64,000 nt of DNA, taken from contig JAEPON010000004.1 of NCBI GenBank assembly GCA_017642895.1, positions 248,001 to 312,000 on the forward strand, read 5' to 3'. The translations under genes and the position numbers were made by a program. The notes under the pieces are model-generated. The model made no database searches and had not been told where the DNA came from. It worked only from the letters and a program-made list of their open reading frames with translations. Shown in pieces: positions 24,884 through 33,486 of this stretch. Positions within the stretch are counted from its first letter, which is position 1. Each line of letters opens with the position of its first letter. The stretch comes from Roseitalea sp. (GTDB taxonomy: Bacteria > Pseudomonadota > Alphaproteobacteria > Rhizobiales > Rhizobiaceae).

Positions 24884-25893
24884 AGGCCCAGTATTTCGAG
24901 CAGCACGGCGATGTCGATGCGCTGCACTATGGCGAGATCGACACTCCGGAGCCGCCGCCGGGCTGGGCCCTTTTGCGGGTCGGGGCTGCGTCGCTCAACT
25001 ATCTCGATGTGTTCACCCTGCGCGGCATGCCCGGTATCAAGGTGCCATTTCCGATGATCACCGGTGGTGATTGCGCCGCCGAGATCGTCGCGATCAATGG
25101 CGACGGGGCCGGTTTCGCGCCGGGCCGGCGGGTGCTGGTCAATCCCGCCTTCATCGATGACAAGACCGGCCATTTCGAGATGCTCGGCGAGACGCGGCCG
25201 GGGGCGCTGGCGGACCATGTGACCGCGCGGATCGAACAGCTCATCCCGATTCCCGATAGCGTCAGCGACGCCGAGGCGGCATGTCTTCCGGTCGCCTATG
25301 GCACGGCATACCGGATGCTGGTCACGCGCGGCCGGATCAAGGCGGGCGAGACCATTCTCATTCTGGGCGCCAGTGGCGGCGTCGGCACGGCCTGCGTGCT
25401 GCTGGCCAAGATGTTCGGGCTCAGGGTGATCGCGGCGGCGGGGTCCGAGGACAAGTGCCGGCGCCTCCTCGATCTGGGCGCGGACGAGGTCTATGACTAT
25501 TCCGATGAGCCGGTGGATGCCTATTCGCGCCGGACGACTGGCTCGCTGTTCCGCGGTGGCGGCTTCGACGTTGTCGTCAATTTCACCGGCGGGGAGACCT
25601 GGGCGCAATCCCTGCGCGCGGTCAAGCGCGGCGGACGTCTTCTGACGTGTGGCGCGACGGCCGGCTACGACCCGAAGACCGATCTGCGCTTCATCTTCAC
25701 CGCCGAGATGGACATTCGCGGTTCGACCGGGTTCACCAGCGAAGACATTGCGGCGTGTCTCGATCTTGTTGCGGAAGGCCGGCTCAAGCCGGTGATCGAC
25801 CGGGAACTGCCGCTGTCGCGCGCACATGAGGGCGTCGCCATGCTGCGCGACCGCAAGGTCTTCGGCAAGATCGTCGTGGTGCCCGACGCATGA
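24880..25893 (+). CDS. Zinc-independent quinone oxidoreductase-like MDR protein
   Basis: A 337-residue medium-chain dehydrogenase/reductase. The GroES-like N-terminal half (NYLDVFTLRGMPG, TGGDCAAEIV) has Cys near the usual metal site, but no full zinc set is evident. The Rossmann half has LGASGGVGTACVLLA. Such NADPH-dependent enzymes reduce enoyl or quinoid double bonds. Overlaps (ATGA) with both neighbours place it firmly in the TRAP/CoA-ligase operon, so it may reduce a double bond in the imported acid or its CoA ester. Substrate unknown. Confidence 0.8.
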   Translation: MKAQYFEQHGDVDALHYGEIDTPEPPPGWALLRVGAASLNYLDVFTLRGMPGIKVPFPMITGGDCAAEIVAINGDGAGFAPGRRVLVNPAFIDDKTGHFEMLGETRPGALADHVTARIEQLIPIPDSVSDAEAACLPVAYGTAYRMLVTRGRIKAGETILILGASGGVGTACVLLAKMFGLRVIAAAGSEDKCRRLLDLGADEVYDYSDEPVDAYSRRTTGSLFRGGGFDVVVNFTGGETWAQSLRAVKRGGRLLTCGATAGYDPKTDLRFIFTAEMDIRGSTGFTSEDIAACLDLVAEGRLKPVIDRELPLSRAHEGVAMLRDRKVFGKIVVVPDA

Positions 25894-27686
25894 GGGACTG
25901 GCCCGACTTTGTCGATGCCGGGTCGGTCGAACGTCTCGAGGCCGAACCGCTGGAACGCTGGCTGCGTGGCCGCACGGTTCCGGCCGTGGTGCTCAACATG
26001 GCGCGACAGCGTGGCGATGCGCGTGCGCACCGGTTCCTTGAGACACCGCAGGGTCCGGCCCTTGACCAGAGCTACACCGAATTCGCCGCACGCATGACGC
26101 GCTATGCGGCGGCCTTTGCCAGCGCCGATGACCGGCCCGTCATCGCCAGCCTGCTGCCCGGCCTGCCCGAGACGCTGCCGCTGGCCTGTGCGGCGATGTG
26201 GGCGGGTGTCTACCTGCCGATCAATCCGTTTCTGGAAGCGGGCGCCATCATCGGCATGCTGGAAAAGACCGACGCTGGCGTTCTGCTTGTTGAAGGCGCT
26301 TCGGGCGTTCAGGGAACAGCGGAAAAGCTGGATGCGATCCGGGCGGCGCTGCCGCATCTGCTGATCATCGTCTGCGGTGAGGATACGGGCGCGGACCGGC
26401 TTGAGGACTGGCTGACGGACAAGCCGGTCGAGGCGCCGCCTCAGCCCGAACCGGACGATATCGCCGCCTGTTTCCACACCGGCGGAACGACCGGCCTGCC
26501 GAAAATTGCCCGTTTGACCCATGCCAATCTCGCTTTCATGGCGTTCCTTGCCGGGTTCGGCGGCGGCATGCGCACCGGCGATGTCATTCCCTGCGGCATG
26601 CCGCTGTTCCATGTGGGCGGCCTGGTGTTTGGCGGCCTGGCGCCGTTCGCGGCCGGGGCCTGCGTCGTGCAGCTTGGTCGCGGCGGCTATCGCGACCGGG
26701 CGATGACACAGGCTTTGTGGACAATCGCGGAACGTGAAAACGCCGACATCCTGTTCGCGCCGCCGACCATCGCGCTCACAGCACTGGACACATTTGCGCC
26801 ACCGGCCCCGCCCAGCGTGCGCCATTGGGTTTCGTCCGCAGCGCCGCTGCCCGCGGCGACGCATCGGCGCTTCACCGAAACGACGGGCATTGTCGTCAAG
26901 GAGGCATGGGGGCTGACCGAAGCGAGCTTGGTGCTGACCTTCACGCCGCCCCAGGGCGAAAGCCGACCCGGCTCGGTCGGGCTGCGGCTGCCCTATTGCG
27001 ATCTCGCGGTCATCCGGTTCTCGGGCGGCAGGGCCGGGCCGGGTGAGACCGGCATTGTGATGGCGCGGTCGCCGGGCCTGTTCGCCGGCTATCTGGGCCA
27101 GGGGACGGACGGGCTGCAGACGGTGCCGGCGCTTGGCGAAGACCGCTGGCTCGACACGGGCGATGTCGGTTGGTTCGACGCGGACGGCTATCTGTACCTG
27201 ACCGGCCGGGCCAAGGACATGATCCTGCGTGGCGGCCACAACATCGATCCGGTCACGATCGAGGAGGCGTTCGGCGCGCTCGAGGAGGTGTCCGCGGCAG
27301 CCGCCATCGGACGTCCCGACCGATGGGTGGGCGAATTGCCAGTGTGCTACGTCACGCTCAAGCCCGGCAGATGTGCCGATGCCGACGATCTTCTGGCGCG
27401 TGCTGTGCATGCGATCGATGAGCGGGCAGCGCATCCTAAGGCCGTCCATCTTCTCGATGCGATGCCGCTGACCGCGGTGGGGAAGATCGACAAGGTGGCG
27501 CTGCGGCGGCATGCGGCCGAATGCGCGGTGCGCGAGCTTTATCCGGAGGCGGAGATAAGGGCCCGGACCGATGGCGGCGGCCGTGTCGTCATCACGCTGT
27601 CGCCATGTCCGCAGGACGCGCATGAAACGCTTTCGGCGCTCGGTCTGGTGATGTCGAACCAAGAAGGGGAGGGCGCCGATGTCTGA
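25890..27686 (+). CDS. Acyl-CoA synthetase (AMP-binding, FadD-like)
   Basis: A 598-residue adenylate-forming enzyme. Core motifs in order: HTGGTTGLPKIARLTH near residue 193, WGLTEASLV near 338, DTGDVGWFDADGYLYLTGR near 420 and the C-terminal PLTAVGKIDKVALRR lysine. A hydrophilic tail of about 55 residues follows. It should activate the imported carboxylic acid to its CoA thioester. Start and stop both overlap neighbouring genes. The PaaI thioesterase at the operon end would recycle stalled CoA esters. Confidence 0.85.
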   Translation: MRDWPDFVDAGSVERLEAEPLERWLRGRTVPAVVLNMARQRGDARAHRFLETPQGPALDQSYTEFAARMTRYAAAFASADDRPVIASLLPGLPETLPLACAAMWAGVYLPINPFLEAGAIIGMLEKTDAGVLLVEGASGVQGTAEKLDAIRAALPHLLIIVCGEDTGADRLEDWLTDKPVEAPPQPEPDDIAACFHTGGTTGLPKIARLTHANLAFMAFLAGFGGGMRTGDVIPCGMPLFHVGGLVFGGLAPFAAGACVVQLGRGGYRDRAMTQALWTIAERENADILFAPPTIALTALDTFAPPAPPSVRHWVSSAAPLPAATHRRFTETTGIVVKEAWGLTEASLVLTFTPPQGESRPGSVGLRLPYCDLAVIRFSGGRAGPGETGIVMARSPGLFAGYLGQGTDGLQTVPALGEDRWLDTGDVGWFDADGYLYLTGRAKDMILRGGHNIDPVTIEEAFGALEEVSAAAAIGRPDRWVGELPVCYVTLKPGRCADADDLLARAVHAIDERAAHPKAVHLLDAMPLTAVGKIDKVALRRHAAECAVRELYPEAEIRARTDGGGRVVITLSPCPQDAHETLSALGLVMSNQEGEGADV

Positions 27687-28539
27687 CCGGATCCACGCCA
27701 TCGACCATGTCATGATCCATGTTCCGGCTAGCCAAACCGCCGGCGCAACCTTCGAGCGGCTCGGATTTGCCGTCACGCCGAAAAGCGGCATGCCGGGCCT
27801 TTCCAACCGTCTGATCTGCTTTGGTGATACGCCGCACGAAAACGGCATCTGCAACTATCTCGAACTGATGGCGCTGGAGGATGCGCAGACCGCGCCGCCG
27901 CCCATGCCGCGTCTTCTGGACGGGTACGGGCCCGCCTCGACGGTGATGGCTGTCGATGATGCGCAGGCGGTCACCGAACGGCTGCAGCAGGGCGGAATGG
28001 CGATCGGGCCGGTGCTCGACTTGCGGCGCGACTGGGCGCTGCCGGACGGAACGGTGATCACGCCGGCCTTTTCGGTGGCGATCCCCGATCTTGGCCAGGC
28101 GCCGGTCTACTGGAACTATTGCCGCCACAAGACCGCGCATCATTATGTCCGGCGCGAATTCGTCACCCATCCGAACACCGCGCTGGCGTTTGACGCGGTC
28201 TATGCGATCGTTGACGATCCGGACGCGGCCGCCGCGCACTATGCCCGGACGTGGCAGGCGCGGGTCGATGGCGACCGGTTGGTGCTCCCGGAGGGGCCGT
28301 CCATGCATCTGATGACGGCGCAAACGGCAAGGGCGACCCTGCCGGACGGTCTGGTGGAGACCGGTATGCCCGGCCTGAAAGGGTTGCGCGTGCGCGTGGA
28401 CGATCTGGCAAAGGCCAGAGCGGTGATCGACAATGGCGGTGTTTCCACCATCGACATGCCCGACGGTTTTGCGGTGCGTGCCGCCGACGCGGAAGGTTGC
28501 GCGCTGGTGTTCGGGGAGCAAAATGCGGCGGATCGGTGA
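27679..28539 (+). CDS. VOC (glyoxalase-like) domain protein
   Basis: A 286-residue protein with a glyoxalase-3-like VOC fold: IHAIDHVMIHVP at the start, and a second beta-alpha-beta-beta-beta unit from about residue 165 (FDAVYAIVDDPDAAAAHYART). VOC proteins are metal-dependent dioxygenases, isomerases or binding proteins, and the sequence does not settle which. It overlaps the ligase gene and contains the start of the TRAP DctQ gene near its end, so it is part of the same transcript. A role in processing the imported compound is inferred. Confidence 0.7.
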   Translation: MSDRIHAIDHVMIHVPASQTAGATFERLGFAVTPKSGMPGLSNRLICFGDTPHENGICNYLELMALEDAQTAPPPMPRLLDGYGPASTVMAVDDAQAVTERLQQGGMAIGPVLDLRRDWALPDGTVITPAFSVAIPDLGQAPVYWNYCRHKTAHHYVRREFVTHPNTALAFDAVYAIVDDPDAAAAHYARTWQARVDGDRLVLPEGPSMHLMTAQTARATLPDGLVETGMPGLKGLRVRVDDLAKARAVIDNGGVSTIDMPDGFAVRAADAEGCALVFGEQNAADR

Positions 28540-29008
28540 ATGGAGCACGCGCGCTGTCCAGTGGCTCGCCATGCTCGCGCTGGCGGCAATGATGGCGCAC
28601 CTTTGCGCCGACATTGCCATGCGCAATCTGGTGGGCCGGCCGCTCGACGGGACGCTTGAGGTCGTCGCCGAACTCTACATGCCGTTCGTTGCCTTCGGCG
28701 CGTTGGCCGCCACCCATCTGAGGGGCGAGGAAATCCGCGTCGACCTGATCGCCTATTTGGTGCCGGCTGCCTCGCTGCCATGGGTCGGCCGCGCCGGCCA
28801 GGTGCTCATGGTCGCGTCCGCCGGCGCGATGGCCTGGCTGACGGGTGGACACGCGGTCCGTGCGTTCGAGATCGGCGAGCGTATCGAAGCCGGCGGCGTC
28901 GTGATCGCCGCTTGGCCGGGCAAGGTCATGGTCGTTGTCGGTTTCACGCTTCTGGCCCTCGCCGCGCTGATGCGCCTGTTTGAAGGGACCGATGATGGGT
29001 CCGTTTGA
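28523..29008 (+). CDS. TRAP transporter small permease (DctQ)
   Basis: A 161-residue protein with four hydrophobic helices. The family-typical stretch AELYMPFVAFGALAATHLRGEEIRVDLI is clear. It forms the TRAP membrane complex with DctM. The ATG at 28523, after GGGGAG, lies inside the end of the VOC gene; an upstream in-frame start would only add antisense-like residues. The stop lies inside the DctM gene start. Confidence 0.85.
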   Translation: MRRIGEWSTRAVQWLAMLALAAMMAHLCADIAMRNLVGRPLDGTLEVVAELYMPFVAFGALAATHLRGEEIRVDLIAYLVPAASLPWVGRAGQVLMVASAGAMAWLTGGHAVRAFEIGERIEAGGVVIAAWPGKVMVVVGFTLLALAALMRLFEGTDDGSV

Positions 29009-30293
29009 AGTCGGCACGGCCGTGCTCGTTGCGGCGCTGACGCTGATCGTCCTTCAGGTGCCGGTCGGTCTGGCGCTTGGCATCGCCGCCTTCGGCGGCG
29101 CGCTGGCGCTGCTGCCCGTATCGGCGGCGATCAGCCTGATGAGCCGTGTGCCTTACGAATTCACCGCAAGCTGGGAGTTTGCGGCGGTTCCGCTGTTTCT
29201 GGCGATGGGCGCGGTGATCACCAAGTCCGGGCTGGCCGATGGTTTGATTTTGCTGGCCGAACGCGGCCTGCGGCGCTTGCCCGGTGGGCTGGCGATCGCG
29301 ACCAACTTTGCCGGTGCGGGGTTCGGCGCGGCGTCCGGATCGAGCCTTGCGACGACCGTCGCGCTTGGGCGCATGGCGATCCCGCAAATGCTGCGCGCCG
29401 GCTATAATCCGGGCCTTGCGACGGCGACGACGGCGTGCGCGGGCACGCTGGCCGCGCTGATCCCGCCGTCCATTCCGCTGATCGTCTATGGCATCCTGGC
29501 TGAGGTTTCGGTCGCCAAGCTCTTCTTTGCCGGCATCGTGCCCGGCCTGCTGACGGCGTTCGCCTATGGCGCGATGATCTACATGCGCTGCCGGCTGAAC
29601 CCTTCGCTGGCGCCACAGTCCGATGTCGTGGACGATGAAGGCACGATCGGCTGGAGTGTCGCCGCCTTTCCGGTCATCGCGATCGTCATCCTCGGCGGCA
29701 TTTATGGCGGCGTGTTTTCACCCAGCGAAGCGGGGGCCGTGGGGGCGCTGGCAGCCATTGCCCTTGCCTTTTCGCAGCCCGGCTTTGGTTGGCGCGAACT
29801 GGCGGCCGCGCTCGCCGAAGCAGCGCGCCAGACCGCCGCGATCCTGTTCGTAGCCGCCGGCGCCTTCATGCTGACCCGCACCATGGCGCTGACCGGCCTG
29901 CCGGACGCGCTGGCCGACATTGTCGAGGTCTGGTCGGTTTCGCCGGTCCTTTTGATCCTGGCGTCCTCGGTGCTGTTCCTGCTTCTTGGGATGGTGCTCG
30001 ATCCGTTCGGCGTGATGCTGTTGTCGGTCGCCGTGCTGCTGCCCGCTTTCGAGCGGCTTGGCTTCGATCTTATCTGGCTGGGCATCATCATCGTCAAATA
30101 TATCGAGATCGGCCTGATCACGCCGCCGGTCGGTCTCAACGTCTTCGCCGCCAAGTCGGTCGCCCCGCCGGAGATCGACCTTGTCGTCATCTTCCGGGGC
30201 GTCGGTTGGTTCCTTCTGGCCGAAGCGGTGGTGATGGCGCTGCTGCTGTCGCTGCCGCAACTGACGCTCTGGCTCCCCAACACGCTTCTGTGA
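28992..30293 (+). CDS. TRAP transporter large permease (DctM)
   Basis: An inner-membrane protein of about 433 residues with some 11-12 helices. Marks include SYEF-like SWEFAAVPLFLAMG, ASGSSLATTVALGRMAIPQML, ACAGTLAALIPPSIPLIVYG and the second-half EIGLITPPVGLNVF. With DctQ and the upstream DctP it forms a sodium-driven importer for an organic acid. Two adjacent ATG codons (28992, 28995) are possible starts. It overlaps DctQ, and the thioesterase gene begins six bases after its stop. Confidence 0.85.
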   Translation: MMGPFEVGTAVLVAALTLIVLQVPVGLALGIAAFGGALALLPVSAAISLMSRVPYEFTASWEFAAVPLFLAMGAVITKSGLADGLILLAERGLRRLPGGLAIATNFAGAGFGAASGSSLATTVALGRMAIPQMLRAGYNPGLATATTACAGTLAALIPPSIPLIVYGILAEVSVAKLFFAGIVPGLLTAFAYGAMIYMRCRLNPSLAPQSDVVDDEGTIGWSVAAFPVIAIVILGGIYGGVFSPSEAGAVGALAAIALAFSQPGFGWRELAAALAEAARQTAAILFVAAGAFMLTRTMALTGLPDALADIVEVWSVSPVLLILASSVLFLLLGMVLDPFGVMLLSVAVLLPAFERLGFDLIWLGIIIVKYIEIGLITPPVGLNVFAAKSVAPPEIDLVVIFRGVGWFLLAEAVVMALLLSLPQLTLWLPNTLL

Positions 30294-30299
30294 GGTAAC

Positions 30300-30716
30300 A
30301 TGACCATCGATGATCTGAAGGCCCTGATCGCGCAGGCCGAGTTCCACAAGTTCCTGAAGATGGACGTGCTCGACCTCGAGGCCGACGGCAAACTGTCGAT
30401 CAAGCTGCCGTTCGATGAGAGCTATACGATCTTCCGCAAGGCGGGCGCCTATCATGGCGGCATCATCGCCAGCCTCGTCGACGTGGCGGGCGCCATGGCC
30501 TGCTCGGTCGTAAAGGGCTATCCCACGCCGACCGCCAATCTGCGGATCGACTATCTGAAGTCGCCGGCGCGCTGCGATCTTTATGCCGATGCCGAGGCGC
30601 GGCGTGTCGGCCGCGGCATTGGTGTCGCCGATGTGACCATTCGCGACGAGAACGGCACCGTCTATGCGCTTGGACGCGGCACGTTCAACACCGCCGACCC
30701 GCGCCCGGTCGGATAG
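30300..30716 (+). CDS. PaaI family thioesterase
   Basis: A 138-residue hot-dog thioesterase with the AYHGGIIASLVDVAGAMA helix typical of PaaI proteins, which hydrolyse aryl- or acyl-CoA esters and release trapped CoA. It closes the MarR-controlled operon with only six bases after DctM. It converges with the response-regulator gene. A short GTGGC/GCCAC stem lies in the gap, without a T-tract. Confidence 0.8.
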   Translation: MTIDDLKALIAQAEFHKFLKMDVLDLEADGKLSIKLPFDESYTIFRKAGAYHGGIIASLVDVAGAMACSVVKGYPTPTANLRIDYLKSPARCDLYADAEARRVGRGIGVADVTIRDENGTVYALGRGTFNTADPRPVG

Positions 30717-30744
30717 TTCACCTGGCCGCGTGGCCTTGGCGCCA

Positions 30745-31413
30745 CTAGCCGCTGGACGGATCGCATTGTTTGAGCGTGTCGCTGTTTTCAAGCGCAAACA
30801 GCAAAAGCGCATTCGGACCACTGAGTTCCATCTTGCGGCAGATGTTCTGCCTGTGCGTGTGGACGGTTCGCTGCGATATGCCGATCGCTTGGGCGATCTG
30901 GCGGCTCGTCAGCCCTTCCGCCAGAAGCCGCAACACCTCGTGTTCCTTGGGTGTCAGCAAATCGAGGCCAGAGGGGGGTGGCTCTGCGGTAAAGCGGAAC
31001 CGGTCGAGCGCGTCCTCGCCCCGTCCCGCCGACGAACTCATCGCGAACTGGCCGGGTCTGACATTGAGTATGCCGACCAGTTCCATGCCCGCATCCTCTT
31101 TTGCCACGAAACCATGGCAGCCAAGCTCGCGCGCCCGGCTGACAAACTCGGCCGATGCGTGCATCGACAAGATGACGGTTCTGACATCAGAACCCAGACG
31201 GTTGAGTTCCACAACGACATCGAAACCCGATGTGCCCGACAGATTGATGTCGAGGACGAGGAAATCCGGCTTGAGCTGCATGACCTTCGCGATGCAGCCT
31301 TCGGCGTCGGCCGCTTCGGCGACCGTCTGGATCGATGCGCTTTCGCTGACGATCTGGCGAACGCCGGCGCGCACCAGCGGATGATCGTCGGCAACGATCA
31401 GCGTTGATGTCAT
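30745..31413 (-). CDS. LuxR/NarL family response regulator (pair 1)
   Basis: A 222-residue regulator: receiver domain with acidic pocket ADDHPLVRAGV, phospho-acceptor Asp in FLVLDINLSG, the SMHA and VAKEDA switch residues, then a NarL/LuxR helix-turn-helix (LTPKEHEVLRLLAEGLTSRQIAQAIGISQRTVHTH). The start overlaps the stop of the histidine kinase gene by four bases, so the two form a cognate pair. Targets are not known; the divergent cytochrome/MMPL genes are the nearest candidates. Confidence 0.88.
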   Translation of the reverse strand: MTSTLIVADDHPLVRAGVRQIVSESASIQTVAEAADAEGCIAKVMQLKPDFLVLDINLSGTSGFDVVVELNRLGSDVRTVILSMHASAEFVSRARELGCHGFVAKEDAGMELVGILNVRPGQFAMSSSAGRGEDALDRFRFTAEPPPSGLDLLTPKEHEVLRLLAEGLTSRQIAQAIGISQRTVHTHRQNICRKMELSGPNALLLFALENSDTLKQCDPSSG

Positions 31414-33269
31414 GGATCGGCCTCCCCGGTTGGCATGTCGGCGGGAAACCGGATGCGGATGGTTGTCCCTTGGTCCGTCGCATCGGTTGACCAGCTTCCG
31501 CCAAGGATACGCACGCGGTGCGCCACAATGCTCGTGCCGATCCCGGTCCTGGCGTCGGCAACCTTCCAGCGTCCATTGTCGGATATTGTGAGCGTGACGT
31601 TGTCCGCTTCATCATTGATGGAGACAAGCGCCTTTGTGGCGTTCGCGTGCTTGACAATGTTGCTTGCCAGCTCCTGGACGATCCGGAAGACCTGCAGCGA
31701 CTGGTTCTTCGTCAACCCGGTGACATCGCCTTCGCATGCAAGGGAGAAACTTGTCGAACTGTTGATCCCAAGTGACTTCAACAATTGCGCCAACGCCTGT
31801 TCCAACCCGAGATGATCGAGGGCAGGCGGGTGTATGTCGTGGGATACTTTGCGCAGGTCCGACAATGTGATGCGCAAATCGGATTCAAGCGCCGAAAGGG
31901 CCGAGCGCACGGGTCGCGCAAGCTTTTGCTTGTGCAGAATGCCGGCCAGCCCGTTGGCAATGAGCACGAAGCCCTGGCCGGCCGTGTCGTGAAGCTCCAT
32001 CGATATGCGCGTGCGTTCCTTGTCGATGGCCGTCACCAGGCGCCGTGCGGCACGGTTTGACATTGTGGCAACCGATCGCAGCGCCTCTTGTTCGCGCATC
32101 GCGGCCATGCGCATCAGATAGGCGACGGCCAGCGTGAATAGCAGCGCTTCCAGGACCAGGGCCAATTCCGTGTGGTGGATGCCGATCCAACCATAGTCCC
32201 AGCCGGCAAATTCGCGCGTTGCGCCAATGAACATGGGCGGGATGATCGCGCCGACCAGCGGGACCATGATGATGGCCGCCCGGTCCTCGCCGGCAAAGGC
32301 ACGCTTGATCAACAGGCCGCATATGACGACAACCATCACGATCCAGAGCGCGGTCAGCATGAAGGCGACAATCCAGCCTGGCACAATCACCAGCGAGGCA
32401 ATGCAGGCGAGCGAGGCGAGCGGCCAAAATGCCAGGATTGGTTGGCCAGGAAAGCGCTTCTCCTGTCCGCCATGCAGGAAGGCATGAACGTATAGCGGCC
32501 CGAACAGGGTCGGTCCGGCAAGACCGTAGAACAAAGCGACATCGTAAAACGCCGGAAGTTCGCCCCACAGATGGGCCGGGCCGAAACCGCTGATGGCCAA
32601 ATCAAGTGCCAGCATGCTGGAGACGACCAACGCATTGAAGCCGAAAGCCGGCTGCGCGGTCAGAAAGCCCAGCGCCAGGTTGTAGGCGATCATGATGCAG
32701 ACGGCACCGTACAGGAACCGTTGAACAGCCTCTTTTTGCCGTTCGAACCGGGCAAACGCCTCACCGGCAAAGGCGTAGACCGGAACGGTGACCATCGCAT
32801 CCTGATGTGCTTCAAGCACGATATCCATGCGCGCCTGCTCGGGGGAAAGCACAAAGCCCAGGCTGCTGCCGGCGCTTGGCCGCTCCGCCGCCGGTACGCG
32901 GTTGCCGCTGACCAACGTGTCCGTGGCGGTTCCTCCGGCGCAAACATACAGCACCGCCCGATCGACCACGGGGCCGAGGACGATTGCGGTCGGTGCGTCC
33001 GCCGGCGGATCATCTGCACGGATCGCGACAAATTGCGGCGCGTTGCGTGCGTAAAGGAAGAACTTGCCGTCTTCCAATGGCCTGCGCCGGTCCAGTGAGC
33101 CACAGGGATCGGCTGTCTCCGGAGCCGCGATTGCAAACGTCCGGGTCTCGATCCGCCCGTCCGTCACCGGCCAGTTCATTGCCGAATGACCGGCGATCGC
33201 CAGGAAGCACGCGCAAAGCGCCAAGCCCGCCAGCAGACAAAGAAAAAGGAACCTGTTGTTGTCCGGCAT
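31410..33269 (-). CDS. 7TM sensor histidine kinase, HisKA_3 type (pair 1)
   Basis: A 619-residue membrane kinase. It has an N-terminal signal or anchor helix, a periplasmic domain of about 170 residues resembling 7TMR-DISM sensors, seven transmembrane helices (about 200-400), then a HisKA_3 dimerisation helix with the phospho-acceptor His427 in SMELHDTAGQG, and an ATPase domain (VQELASNIVKHA, ISDNGRW, GIGTSI). The ATG at 33269 (MPDNNRF) leaves a normal signal helix; the frame is open much further upstream but with unnatural composition. It is divergent from the diheme lipoprotein gene across 217 bp of shared promoter DNA. Confidence 0.85.
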   Translation of the reverse strand: MPDNNRFLFLCLLAGLALCACFLAIAGHSAMNWPVTDGRIETRTFAIAAPETADPCGSLDRRRPLEDGKFFLYARNAPQFVAIRADDPPADAPTAIVLGPVVDRAVLYVCAGGTATDTLVSGNRVPAAERPSAGSSLGFVLSPEQARMDIVLEAHQDAMVTVPVYAFAGEAFARFERQKEAVQRFLYGAVCIMIAYNLALGFLTAQPAFGFNALVVSSMLALDLAISGFGPAHLWGELPAFYDVALFYGLAGPTLFGPLYVHAFLHGGQEKRFPGQPILAFWPLASLACIASLVIVPGWIVAFMLTALWIVMVVVICGLLIKRAFAGEDRAAIIMVPLVGAIIPPMFIGATREFAGWDYGWIGIHHTELALVLEALLFTLAVAYLMRMAAMREQEALRSVATMSNRAARRLVTAIDKERTRISMELHDTAGQGFVLIANGLAGILHKQKLARPVRSALSALESDLRITLSDLRKVSHDIHPPALDHLGLEQALAQLLKSLGINSSTSFSLACEGDVTGLTKNQSLQVFRIVQELASNIVKHANATKALVSINDEADNVTLTISDNGRWKVADARTGIGTSIVAHRVRILGGSWSTDATDQGTTIRIRFPADMPTGEADP

Positions 33270-33486
33270 CGGTCCTTTCCCGAACCCTCGGACGGCGATG
33301 CTATCAGCAGTTCCACCGCGTACCCATACGCAGACCTGCCGACACGCTCTAAGCAACCGTGTCGATGGCATCGCGCGCCAAACTGCGAAAAAATGGCCCG
33401 GTGGGCGATGTCCGTCATCCCATGCAGGATTGGGCCTGCCGTGCGTGTTTCGGCGGCGCCAAGGGGATGCCAGCGGGAGAAGAGCG

